A stretch of DNA of 64,000 nucleotides from Thalassotalea_F euphylliae. Its GTDB lineage: Bacteria > Pseudomonadota > Gammaproteobacteria > Enterobacterales > Alteromonadaceae. Where the stretch lies: NCBI RefSeq assembly GCF_042682785.1, contig NZ_JBHUIB010000001.1:496001-560000 (forward strand), written 5' to 3'. This document shows positions 1-8,258 of this stretch, piece by piece. Position numbers and translations under genes: made by a program. Every line of letters begins with the position of its first letter. Within the stretch, counting starts at the first letter, position 1. Below the pieces are notes generated by a model. The model worked only from the letters and a program-made list of their open reading frames with translations, did not search any database and had not been told where the DNA came from.

Positions 1-161
1 GGCAACTTGAAGAGCAATTTACAACGCTCAATGAGAAGATTGATACATTGGGCGCCTCACTGGACGATAATAAAGCTGATCGGAACTTGTTGGCTGACAT
101 ATTAACGCAAGCAGCAGAGCGAGTGCGTCTACAACCTGAGTCTGACAACGCTGAACAATAG
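1..161 (+). CDS. C-terminal end of a coiled-coil protein (partial)
   Basis: The frame is open from the left edge of the window (first full codon at base 3) to a TAG at 159-161, giving about 52 residues. The composition is rich in Glu, Asp, Leu, Lys and Gln with a heptad-like pattern, which suggests a coiled coil; no catalytic motif is visible. The stop lies 5 bases before the ATG of the OmpA-domain gene, so this is probably the upstream gene of the same operon. The N-terminal part is outside the window, so the family cannot be named. Confidence is moderate that it is real coding sequence, because the reading frame, the spacing and the composition agree. Confidence 0.6.
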   Translation, partial: QLEEQFTTLNEKIDTLGASLDDNKADRNLLADILTQAAERVRLQPESDNAEQ

Positions 162-166
162 CCATT

Positions 167-1885
167 ATGGACAGAAAGTCGGTGTCAGAAGCTGATATTA
201 CCAGTGTTCAGTCACTCATTTTGGGTGCTGATAATGAACACATCAAAAAGGCGGTGCGTGAGGATGCGCACGATATCGTCACAAACGTTATTTCTGAAGC
301 TGCGCAAGTTCGCCAGGAAAAAGATGGCAGCGTCTCACGTGTTTTAGCGCCTATGTTAGACAGTGCGATATCGCATGGTATTGAGAAAAACAAATCAACC
401 TTTGTTAATGCTATGTATCCACTAGTTGGTAGCTTAGTGAGAAAATCTGTCGCAGTTTTCTTTGCCAACTTTCTCGAGAAGCTCAATTATCTCATCGAAT
501 ACAGCTTAACGATTAAAGGACTAAAATGGCGATTTGAAGCTTGGCGACAAGGTATCCCTTTCGTTCAATATATTCTCAAGAAAACCTTTGTCTATCAGGT
601 TGAAGATGTACTGCTGATTCATCGTGAATCTGGCACACTTTTACTTGACGTTACCTCTGAACACAGTGCTTGTAATGACCCTGCACTGACCTCTGCCATG
701 CTAACGGCTATTAACGATTTTGTTGCTGACTCGTTCAAACAAACAGACACCGGTGGCATAGACAGTATAAAAACGCATAATTTCACGCTGGTGATTAGTA
801 GAGCCCCTCAAGCCTTGCTGGTGGCTGCGGTGTCTGGTTTACCACCTGCTAAGCTACAGTCACAATTACAAGAAGCGAATGAAAGCATCCAGCAGGAAAT
901 GGGGGAGCAACTTGCTGACTTCTCTGGCGACTGCGAGCCGTTTATCCAAGTTGAGCCCCTGCTAAAAAGTTGCTTATTGTCCGAAATAAATCCCAATGTA
1001 AACAAGAAGAAACCAACTAAAGCATTATTTGCGGTAGCGTTACTTTTTTGTTTTGTAAGTGTTGTCAGTTTCCGATGGTGGCAAAACCAACATGTCATCG
1101 ATACGCTAAAAAACACAGCTCCTCCCGCAGGCTGGCATGTTCAATCGGTCAAAAATGTGGGTGACAATATCCAATTATCTGTCATGCGAGATCCCGCTGC
1201 ACAATCCATTGAAGGCTGGTTAAACGAGCTTAATCTCGCAGACCAGTCTATCAAGATTCACGAAACCCCCTTTGTTTCTTTGTCACCAAAAATTGTTGAG
1301 AAGAAGGTGCAATACCACATAAAAGAGAGTAACGCCGACATAAACTATTCACTAAAAGATGAAACCATCACATTAATCGCAAACGACCATGTGATATCTG
1401 ATGAACTGCGAACAAGGCTACTTGCTACCCCGGGAATTTCCTCGGTACTTCCTGTGAAACGTGCAGCTATCAACGTAATACCCACAAACCAATACAATTC
1501 CGTTGCACAGCAAGTTGCCTTACTTAGCAAACACATTGGCAATACAACGGTATTGTTTGATGTCAAAAGTGCACAGTTAAATGCAAACGCCGCCGATGCG
1601 CTCAATGTGGTTGCACAACAATTGACGCAACTTAATGAGCTAAGCCAACAAGGCAGTATAAAACTCGGCGTTATTGTTTCTGGATACAGTGATAAAACGG
1701 GTAACCCCATGACTAATTTGACACTCAGCCAACAACGAGCGGATGCTGTCAAAGCCCAGTTAGTATTAGGCGGGGTGCCAAACGAGATTATTTACGCTGT
1801 TGGCCACGGCGAACTTCCCATTGACGCGCTTGCAGATGCTGCACGCTCAGTGGTTATTAGTTTGATTTCAGGTAACGCTCCATGA
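167..1885 (+). CDS. Membrane protein with C-terminal OmpA-like domain
   Basis: 572 residues. A single clear hydrophobic segment lies near residues 286-305. The region after it ends in an OmpA/MotB-type domain (about residues 455-572) with the family pattern of a phenylalanine-rich strand, a Gly-Tyr-Ser-Asp stretch and a Leu-Ser-x-x-Arg-Ala helix; such domains bind peptidoglycan. The cytoplasmic-side half (about 120-240) contains a V-E-D-V-L-L-I-H-R-E-S-G stretch that looks like a longin/roadblock-type fold, a class that often partners small GTPases; this is inference. There is no cleavable signal peptide. The stop overlaps the start of the Rab-like GTPase gene by 4 bases, implying translational coupling. 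Role is probably to anchor a GTPase-controlled complex to membrane and cell wall. Confidence 0.75.
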   Translation: MDRKSVSEADITSVQSLILGADNEHIKKAVREDAHDIVTNVISEAAQVRQEKDGSVSRVLAPMLDSAISHGIEKNKSTFVNAMYPLVGSLVRKSVAVFFANFLEKLNYLIEYSLTIKGLKWRFEAWRQGIPFVQYILKKTFVYQVEDVLLIHRESGTLLLDVTSEHSACNDPALTSAMLTAINDFVADSFKQTDTGGIDSIKTHNFTLVISRAPQALLVAAVSGLPPAKLQSQLQEANESIQQEMGEQLADFSGDCEPFIQVEPLLKSCLLSEINPNVNKKKPTKALFAVALLFCFVSVVSFRWWQNQHVIDTLKNTAPPAGWHVQSVKNVGDNIQLSVMRDPAAQSIEGWLNELNLADQSIKIHETPFVSLSPKIVEKKVQYHIKESNADINYSLKDETITLIANDHVISDELRTRLLATPGISSVLPVKRAAINVIPTNQYNSVAQQVALLSKHIGNTTVLFDVKSAQLNANAADALNVVAQQLTQLNELSQQGSIKLGVIVSGYSDKTGNPMTNLTLSQQRADAVKAQLVLGGVPNEIIYAVGHGELPIDALADAARSVVISLISGNAP

Positions 1886-2379
1886 TGCATTTCAAAGTCT
1901 GTTTAATTGGCGCATCGGCAGTCGGCAAAACCAGTCTCGTGCGCCGCTTTGTTGATGGTATTTTTTCTGAGAAATACCTAACCACTATCGGTGTCAAAAT
2001 TGATAAAAAAGTCGTCGCAATAGAGGAAGGTGAAGCACAGTTAATGGTGTGGGATATTGAGGGGACTGATCAGTTTTCAGGTTTTACACCGCGCTTTTTA
2101 AATGGCGCAGCAGCCTATGTCGTCGTGATAGATCAAAGCCGAGTAAGCAGTTTTGAAGATGCCCTAGATGTTTACGCAAAAGCACGCCAATCATCAAACG
2201 CACAGTCTTATCTCGTCATCAACAAACAAGACTTACCGAATCAACTAACGGATGAACAACTCGCACAAACAACATCGCTAGGCTTCAGTGAAGTGGTGCG
2301 CACAAGTGCTAAAGATGGACAAAACGTCGAGCAACTGTTTGAAAGCATAACCCGCAATCTGTTGAAGGAGCGCAGTTAA
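1882..2379 (+). CDS. Rab/Ras-like small GTPase
   Basis: 165 residues, the size of a bare G domain. All G motifs are visible: P-loop G-A-S-A-V-G-K-T at 10-17, switch I Thr35 in T-T-I-G, G3 as W-D-I-E-G at 57-61, G4 N-K-Q-D at 114-117 and G5 T-S-A-K at 141-144. The switch II position that is Gln in Ras (after DxxG) is Thr62 followed by Asp63, so intrinsic hydrolysis may be slow or need a partner. There is no C-terminal Cys motif for prenylation. The start overlaps the OmpA-domain gene and the stop is 1 base before the GGDEF-EAL gene, so all are co-translated. Prokaryotic Ras-superfamily GTPases of this sort (MglA, Rup types) are known but mostly uncharacterised. Two tandem ATG codons (1882, 1885) are possible starts. 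Confidence 0.9.
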   Translation: MMHFKVCLIGASAVGKTSLVRRFVDGIFSEKYLTTIGVKIDKKVVAIEEGEAQLMVWDIEGTDQFSGFTPRFLNGAAAYVVVIDQSRVSSFEDALDVYAKARQSSNAQSYLVINKQDLPNQLTDEQLAQTTSLGFSEVVRTSAKDGQNVEQLFESITRNLLKERS

Positions 2380-2380
2380 C

Positions 2381-4501
2381 ATGGAGCATGACTTAGTCGA
2401 GGTGTTGAAATCACTCGACTGCATAGCGTTCAAATACCAAGGACACGGGCAGTTCGATACGATATTTGGAGAAACATTGTGGGCAAAAAATCTAGTGCCA
2501 AGTATTCAACAAGGAAATCCCATCAGTTTATTTGGTCATTCGCTATTTCTGGATGACTTTATTCGAGATGCAGAAACATACTGGGAAAGTAATGATAAGG
2601 AACCTTACGATTCGGGTATCTGGGCTGAACAACAACCTAATGGCACCGAACTCCACTTCGAAGCGCAAGCGCTCAATAATGACAACCTGCAACTCCTGCT
2701 GATCAAAAACTTAGCTCACCAGTTTCAGGCGAAGCAAAAAACCTTGCAGTCAGCACGTGAAATGATACTCGCCAACGAAAATGTGCTGTCGCGACACCAT
2801 TATGCGCAAGAAAGAGTCGCAAGTTTGGTATCCGAGTCTGACAATCTAAAGGTTATTCTCGAATCAGTCAGTCAAGCGGTAGACGCCATCAATACCGGCA
2901 TTATCATTGCCGACAGCGGGCTCAACTGTCAGCTTGAGAACCCCGCTGTGTTTCATTTGTTCAACTTAACGCCAGAACAAGACACACACAAAGGGCTTGG
3001 TATCTTATTGCAGCTGTTAGAAAAGCAATACCCGGAATTCAATCGCATTTTATGTTCTGACCAACCATGGCAAGGTGAACTGTGTTGGATGCAACCCCCA
3101 TTTAATATGAAGTGGTTGATGCTATCCGTTATTCCCGTCAAAGACGATTCAGGTAAAGTCATTCAGTGGATTTTTATTGCCACGGATATATCTCGTGTTA
3201 AACATTTACAGCAGCAAAATGAAAAGCTCACCTTGGTCGACAATCTCACCGAACTGCCAAATAGGCAGTACTTTTGGAATGCACTAGAGAGTTTTATTGC
3301 ACGACGTATTCCTTTTTACGTGCTCTATATTGATGTAGAAAACTTCAAAATCGTTAACGATGATTTTGGACATAGTGTTGGCGATGAAGTCTTGTTCTTG
3401 ATTTCCGAGCAATTGCGTAAAACCACCAAAAAGGATGATGTGGTAGCGCGCATAGGAGGCGATGAATTCGGGATTATTTTACAAGGCGTTAACGATGAAA
3501 ATCGCTGTAAAAAAGTATTGGACCGTCTGGTTTCACTTAATTTGTCGCATTTTCTCAAGAATAAAATTAACACCCTGAATGTTTCGTTAAAAATTGGTGC
3601 CGCTGGCTTCCCAGCACACGGAAACAGCGTAGAGCGTTTAATACGATGTACTGATATAGCGGCAAGTCACGCGAAAGATACGAAGGGCCTAGCGTATGCG
3701 TTTTACAGCCAAGAAATGGAGAATGAGTCCAAACGTAAAATCAAATTAAAAAAAGAGCTAGAACAAGCGTTAGAACAACACCAATTCGAACTTTTCTTCC
3801 AGCCTATCTACTTTACACCTGACAAGCGTATTGCCAAAGTTGAAGTACTAGTACGTTGGAACCACCCCGAACTTGGCCTTGTAATGCCAGGTCACTTTAT
3901 TCCCATCGCAGAAGAAACTGGCCTGATCATACCGCTAGGTAAATGGATTTTTGAGCAAGCCTGCCAAGCACTTGGCGAACTCAATTACAGAGGCTACGAC
4001 ATTGGCATGGCTATTAACCTGTCACCAAAACAATTCAGCGACCACTCACTCGCACCGTTTATTGAAGACACGATTGAATCATTCAATGTCAGCGCAGAAA
4101 AGCTTGAGTTAGAGGTAACTGAAGGACTACTCATTTACAACTTCGATTCTGTGCTTGCACAACTCAAAGCACTACGTAAAGTAGGTATCGGCTTATCAGT
4201 AGATGATTTTGGTACTGGCTATAGCTCACTCTCGTATTTAAAGCGCCTCCCCATTGACGCGTTAAAGATTGATCGTTCGTTCGTTATGGATTTAGCAAAC
4301 GACAGTAATGATATGGCGATTGTCTCAGCTGTTATAGCGATGGCGCACAAGTTAAATTTAGCTGTGGTTGCCGAAGGCGTGGAGCAAAATACCCAGTTAG
4401 AATTTCTCGCTGACAATCAGTGTGACTTTATTCAAGGGTTTTTATTATGTAAGCCGCTACCCTTTGAAAAATTATGTAGCGTGCTGACACAGAACCAATA
4501 A
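2381..4501 (+). CDS. PAS-GGDEF-EAL cyclic-di-GMP enzyme
   Basis: 706 residues, apparently cytoplasmic. The order is an N-terminal region, a coiled stretch (about 105-150), a PAS-like sensor (about 165-275), a GGDEF domain with intact G-G-D-E-F at 359-363, and an EAL domain in which the signature is E-V-L at 488-490 followed later by D-D-F-G-T-G-Y at 608 and A-E-G-V-E-Q near 664. The product-inhibition I-site (RxxD before GGDEF) is degenerate, with Lys in place of Arg. Both synthase and phosphodiesterase motifs look intact. It is the last gene of the GTPase module, 1 base after the GTPase stop, which suggests that GTPase signalling is tied to c-di-GMP turnover. Confidence 0.9.
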   Translation: MEHDLVEVLKSLDCIAFKYQGHGQFDTIFGETLWAKNLVPSIQQGNPISLFGHSLFLDDFIRDAETYWESNDKEPYDSGIWAEQQPNGTELHFEAQALNNDNLQLLLIKNLAHQFQAKQKTLQSAREMILANENVLSRHHYAQERVASLVSESDNLKVILESVSQAVDAINTGIIIADSGLNCQLENPAVFHLFNLTPEQDTHKGLGILLQLLEKQYPEFNRILCSDQPWQGELCWMQPPFNMKWLMLSVIPVKDDSGKVIQWIFIATDISRVKHLQQQNEKLTLVDNLTELPNRQYFWNALESFIARRIPFYVLYIDVENFKIVNDDFGHSVGDEVLFLISEQLRKTTKKDDVVARIGGDEFGIILQGVNDENRCKKVLDRLVSLNLSHFLKNKINTLNVSLKIGAAGFPAHGNSVERLIRCTDIAASHAKDTKGLAYAFYSQEMENESKRKIKLKKELEQALEQHQFELFFQPIYFTPDKRIAKVEVLVRWNHPELGLVMPGHFIPIAEETGLIIPLGKWIFEQACQALGELNYRGYDIGMAINLSPKQFSDHSLAPFIEDTIESFNVSAEKLELEVTEGLLIYNFDSVLAQLKALRKVGIGLSVDDFGTGYSSLSYLKRLPIDALKIDRSFVMDLANDSNDMAIVSAVIAMAHKLNLAVVAEGVEQNTQLEFLADNQCDFIQGFLLCKPLPFEKLCSVLTQNQ

Positions 4502-4709
4502 TCTACTAGCAACTTAATGTGATTTAGGCATTGATAACATTAAATTTATTAAGAAATTTACCTTTTTTATAAAAGTCATCTATAACTCTATTAATGCGGT
4601 TAAAAAATATCTAAAAATAATCTGGTGTCTACTGAACTAATTTTTCTTGTTCTCCGTTCATATGGTTGAGACGACACCTGTCTATCAGTGAATGTACAAA
4701 TAAAAATAC

Positions 4710-4741
4710 CTAAGTGGCGTGCATGTTAAAGAGCCACTTAG
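4710..4741 (+). promoter_or_regulatory. Hairpin in the leader of the MipA-like gene
   Basis: A perfect 9-bp inverted repeat (arms CTAAGTGGC at 4710-4718 and GCCACTTAG at 4733-4741, 14-base loop) lies 38 bases before the ATG at 4780. It has no T run after it, so it does not look like a terminator. It could be a 5' UTR structure or a protein-binding palindrome. Confidence 0.35.
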
Positions 4742-4779
4742 TTAAGCCTCTGCGGAAGTATTAGGGAGGCATTTACGTC

Positions 4780-5613
4780 ATGAAACGTAGTCATAAGAAG
4801 GATGCAGCTATGCACAAGAAAACACTATTAAGCACAACACTAGCCTCGATACTTTGCGCATCAAGCTTTTCAGCAATGGCAAATTTAGATGATATTCCCG
4901 ACACCTCAGTAAAATCAGGTAAAGGGTTCCACGGTATGATTGGTGCTGGTGCACTTAATGTGCCTGAATACGTGGGTGGTGACGACGCAGAGACTGAAGC
5001 AGTTCCGCTGATTAATGTAGACTACAATGACACACTATATTGGAAGTTTAACCGCGGCGGCTGGTGGTTCTGGAAGCCAGGCAAAGGTGATATTCGCGTA
5101 GGTCTTGAGGTTGGTATGCGCCAAGGCTGGGAGCGTGACGACTTAAAATCTAGCCTCAATTTTGACATTTCAGGGCCTCAGTACAAAGAAGTTGAGAACG
5201 CTATCCTCGCTGGTGTTAATGTGGCTTATCACAGTGGTCGTTTTACAGCAGAGCTTTCTTTATTGGGTTCATCAGCAGATGAGAACTTTTATGATGAAGA
5301 ACCTGGTACTGAAATTGTTCTACGCACGTCATATACCTTTATTGCAACCAAGCAGTTTTCTTTGACAGCCTCAGCCAAAGTGGAAGCCCTAAGTGAAGAC
5401 ACGGTCAACTACTTCTATGGTATTAACGGATACGAAGGTGACTCTACCACCAACTTTAGTGTAGGCGCTTTAGCCACATATCGCTTTAGCAAACAGTGGC
5501 TGGCACTAGCAGGGGCAAATTTCACATCGCTAGGCGATGAAATAAAAGATAGCCCTATTGTTGCCGATGATAGCCAAACAGCAGCGTTAGTTGGTGTAGC
5601 TTACACCTTTTAA
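4780..5613 (+). CDS. MipA/OmpV family outer-membrane protein
   Basis: 277 residues with a Sec signal peptide ending near A-M-A-N, then an early G-x-G-x-x-x-x-P-E-Y-x-G-G pattern and alternating aromatic beta-strands, closing with Y-T-F. These are typical of the MipA/OmpV family (scaffolding or porin-like outer-membrane barrel). The start at 4780 has a GGAGG-like Shine-Dalgarno at 4765-4769. A second ATG at 4810 gives a more usual signal peptide length and also has AAGGA in front, so either may be used. The gene is monocistronic, followed at once by a strong terminator. Confidence 0.8.
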   Translation: MKRSHKKDAAMHKKTLLSTTLASILCASSFSAMANLDDIPDTSVKSGKGFHGMIGAGALNVPEYVGGDDAETEAVPLINVDYNDTLYWKFNRGGWWFWKPGKGDIRVGLEVGMRQGWERDDLKSSLNFDISGPQYKEVENAILAGVNVAYHSGRFTAELSLLGSSADENFYDEEPGTEIVLRTSYTFIATKQFSLTASAKVEALSEDTVNYFYGINGYEGDSTTNFSVGALATYRFSKQWLALAGANFTSLGDEIKDSPIVADDSQTAALVGVAYTF

Positions 5614-5628
5614 CAAATAGGAATATGT

Positions 5629-5658
5629 AAAAAGCACAACACATGTTGTGCTTTTTTT
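5629..5658 (+). terminator. Rho-independent terminator after the MipA-like gene
   Basis: The stem AAAGCACAACA/TGTTGTGCTTT with a 2-base loop is followed by a T run, 15 bases after the stop codon. The stem is flanked by A and T runs, so it could also work on the other strand. Confidence 0.9.
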
Positions 5659-5925
5659 GTGCCTGAAACACTTTTGGTTATGCGCTGTCAGCTAATTAGG
5701 CTTAGCGACATACAAATAGGCGGCTTACAACACGGTCACCTATTCAATTAGCTTTTTTAAAAACAACAAGCGTCCATATACACCTTAAACTATAAAGCTT
5801 TGAAGCGTAAACCTGGCTAGCCAAATAACGAAAAGCTATTAGTAAGTCATTATATTTGTTTACAAAATAAGCAATCGTGCCTAGATTTAGATAAGACAAC
5901 AACAAAAATAGGCATAGGTATTCAT
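5659..5925. other. Intergenic stretch with no recognised gene
   Basis: The gap between the MipA-like gene and the lipoprotein gene is 312 bases including the terminator. The rest is AT-rich and presumably holds the lipoprotein promoter. I see no RNA gene or repeat. A minus-strand reading frame here overlaps the lipoprotein start and has no supporting features. Confidence 0.5.
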
Positions 5926-6582
5926 ATGAAGTTTGTAAAAACTGCGCTTGCATCAATAAGCTTAGTTGCGCTTCTTAGCGCTTGTGGTTCAACTCAACCG
6001 GAAGAGAAAGAAGTTAAACATTCTGGTTTCCTCAGCGATTACTCTCAAATGAAGGTAGTCGATAAAGATGATGACTCCATCAACTATGTTTATGACTCAA
6101 CCATCGACCGCTCTAAATACAAAAAAGTCATCATAGAGAGTATTGATTACTATCCCAAAGCTCCTACCAGCAAACAAATGTCAGATAAGGTAAAAAAAGA
6201 AATAGAGCAATTTGTTGAAAAAAACATGACAACAATCGTGGGTAAAAAATACGAAATAACGGACCAAAAAGGTCCTGATACTTTTGTACTTCGCTCAGCG
6301 ATTACTGGCTTAACTATCGATGACAAAGAACTATCTGCATACCAATATATTCCTATCGCCTTCCTAGTTACGGCAGCCTCTGGTGGCCTTAGCGATATGA
6401 GTGTCAAAATTAAAATAGAAGCAGAAGCATTAGACTCTGAATCAGGCAAGGTCATTACCTCGTTTACCAAGCTTGATGCAGGTGAAACCTTAGCTGGCGA
6501 AGATACTCAACTAGAGTTTAAGCATGTTGAGCCGCTATTAACAAAATGGTTTAAAGCATTAGACACACGTGTTAATCAGTAA
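5926..6582 (+). CDS. DUF3313-type lipoprotein
   Basis: 218 residues with a lipobox L-L-S-A-C, lipidated Cys at 20. The body matches my memory of DUF3313 outer-membrane lipoproteins: an early F-L-S-D-Y motif, a K-K-V-I-I-E-S central strand, and a C-terminal helix ending near W-F-K-A-L-D. No enzymatic motif is visible and the family has no established role. It stands alone, with a terminator after it. The Shine-Dalgarno is weak (a short AGG before the ATG), but the signal peptide fixes the start. Confidence 0.75.
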   Translation: MKFVKTALASISLVALLSACGSTQPEEKEVKHSGFLSDYSQMKVVDKDDDSINYVYDSTIDRSKYKKVIIESIDYYPKAPTSKQMSDKVKKEIEQFVEKNMTTIVGKKYEITDQKGPDTFVLRSAITGLTIDDKELSAYQYIPIAFLVTAASGGLSDMSVKIKIEAEALDSESGKVITSFTKLDAGETLAGEDTQLEFKHVEPLLTKWFKALDTRVNQ

Positions 6583-6606
6583 CTCTTATACCACTGACTA
6601 ACGTTC

Positions 6607-6632
6607 AAAGGCGGTTTATTACCGCCTTTTTT
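6607..6632 (+). terminator. Rho-independent terminator after the DUF3313 gene
   Basis: AAAGGCGGT and ACCGCCTTT arms with a TTATT loop and a T run, 24 bases after the stop. Confidence 0.9.
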
Positions 6633-6772
6633 GTATTTGTTTTTGCACCTACTTTTAGAGCTAAAGCGACGCTCACACTATCCTGAGACTTATTGCTATT
6701 CGCCCCTATTTATATCGATCTACCCGCGTTGTTCGTCCGTAAATCTAGACAAATACATCAATTAACACACAC

Positions 6773-8239
6773 GTGACTGAAATTAACCTAGTCTGGTTCA
6801 AGCGTGATCTTAGACTTCGAGACCATGCTCCGCTCTATCAGGCCTGTCAGCAAGAGACTCCCTTGCTGTTGCTTTATATTGTCGAGCCGATACTCGAAGC
6901 AGATGAGCATATGGACATTCGCCACTGGCGCTTTATCTTTCAATCGTTAAAAGATTTAAATCACCAACTCGAACAATACAACACACGCATAGTCATTGCG
7001 CACGGTGATGCTGTTACCGTATTAAACGATATCCATCAATGCATGCCCATCAATCAGCTTTTTAGTTATCAAGAGGTTGGATTAGACCATACCTTTTCAA
7101 GAGACAAAGCGGTTTCCAAATGGTGCACTCAACATTCTGTAACATGGCATGAACACCCATATGCGGCCGTTATTAGAGGTAAGCGCAATCGAATAGGCTG
7201 GGATAAATACTGGCATAATGTCATGCGTGCCCCTGTTCTATTAGCAGATCTAGAAAATACTCAATGGCTTGATGAAAAGCACTTAGCCCCATTGAAACAC
7301 TTAGAAAAATCAATTTGTGAGGAATGGCAAACAGAAGCCCCTAACTTTCAACAAGGGGGTGTTACGTGGGCGTACCGCACAATGGCGTCATTTTTTGCAG
7401 AGCGCGGACAAAACTACCATCGCTTTATTTCTAAGCCAGAGCTCAGCCGTAAAGCGTGTTCACGCATGTCGCCCTATTTGGCTTGGGGAAATATTAGCTT
7501 ACGAGAGCTCTATCAAGAACTACTCAGCCACTGGCAACGAAAGGGCTGGCGTCGGGCTCTTGCCGCGTTATCCTCGCGACTGCATTGGCATTGTCACTTC
7601 ATGCAAAAATTTGAGAGTGAATCTAGCATGGAGTTTAAACCGGTAAACGCGGGTTACGACCACTTTCCCTATCAAAAGGATCAAGAAGAGTGTGAGCACT
7701 TATTAGCATGGCAGACAGGAAAAACAGGCTATCCAATGATAGATGCCTGTATGCGTTGCCTCATCGAAACCGGTTACATTAACTTCAGAATGCGCGCTAT
7801 GTTGGTGAGTTTTTTATGTCATCATTTGTTGATAGATTGGCGCATGGGCGTTAAACATTTAGCACGTCTATTTCTTGATTTTGAACCAGGTATTCATTAC
7901 CCACAATTTCAAATGCAGGCAGGTGTGACAGGCATAAATACCATCAGGATATATAATCCTGTTAAACAATCGGAAGAGCATGACCCTGATGGTACGTTCA
8001 TAAAGAAATGGTTGCCCGAACTAGCGCAAGTACCTGCCGAGCAAATACATCAACCTTGGTTGCTTTCTCCAATGGAACAAGCCATGTATCAAGTGCAATT
8101 GGACGAAGACTACCCGCAGCCGATTGTCGATATTGTCGAAACAGGAAAGATGGCGAGGGACCTACTTTGGTCTTATCGAAAGCGCCCAGAAGTGCGAATT
8201 GAGAAAGAGCGGATATTGCTAAGGCATGTCGCACAATAG
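6773..8239 (+). CDS. Photolyase/cryptochrome family flavoprotein
   Basis: 488 residues. The N-terminus L-V-W-F-K-R-D-L-R is the standard start of the photolyase alpha/beta antenna domain, which supports the GTG start at 6773 although no Shine-Dalgarno is visible. The C-terminal FAD domain carries T-G-Y-P-M-I-D-A-C-M-R and later I-D-W-R, W-x-H-x-H-F and N-P-V-K-Q segments. The family repairs UV pyrimidine dimers with blue light or acts as a photoreceptor. The stretch that normally reads G-W-M-H-N-R-x-R here reads G-Y-I-N-F-R-M-R, placing Phe where the FAD-N5 residue of classical CPD photolyases would be by my motif alignment. Substrate (CPD, 6-4 or none) is therefore not assigned. The MocR gene converges from the right. 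Confidence 0.85.
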   Translation: MTEINLVWFKRDLRLRDHAPLYQACQQETPLLLLYIVEPILEADEHMDIRHWRFIFQSLKDLNHQLEQYNTRIVIAHGDAVTVLNDIHQCMPINQLFSYQEVGLDHTFSRDKAVSKWCTQHSVTWHEHPYAAVIRGKRNRIGWDKYWHNVMRAPVLLADLENTQWLDEKHLAPLKHLEKSICEEWQTEAPNFQQGGVTWAYRTMASFFAERGQNYHRFISKPELSRKACSRMSPYLAWGNISLRELYQELLSHWQRKGWRRALAALSSRLHWHCHFMQKFESESSMEFKPVNAGYDHFPYQKDQEECEHLLAWQTGKTGYPMIDACMRCLIETGYINFRMRAMLVSFLCHHLLIDWRMGVKHLARLFLDFEPGIHYPQFQMQAGVTGINTIRIYNPVKQSEEHDPDGTFIKKWLPELAQVPAEQIHQPWLLSPMEQAMYQVQLDEDYPQPIVDIVETGKMARDLLWSYRKRPEVRIEKERILLRHVAQ

Positions 8240-8258
8240 ATTGTTCCCTTATCTATTA

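Noticed and set aside
5744..5956. 70-residue minus-strand reading frame before the DUF3313 gene
   Set aside because: No Shine-Dalgarno, no recognisable features, and it overlaps the well-supported lipoprotein start.
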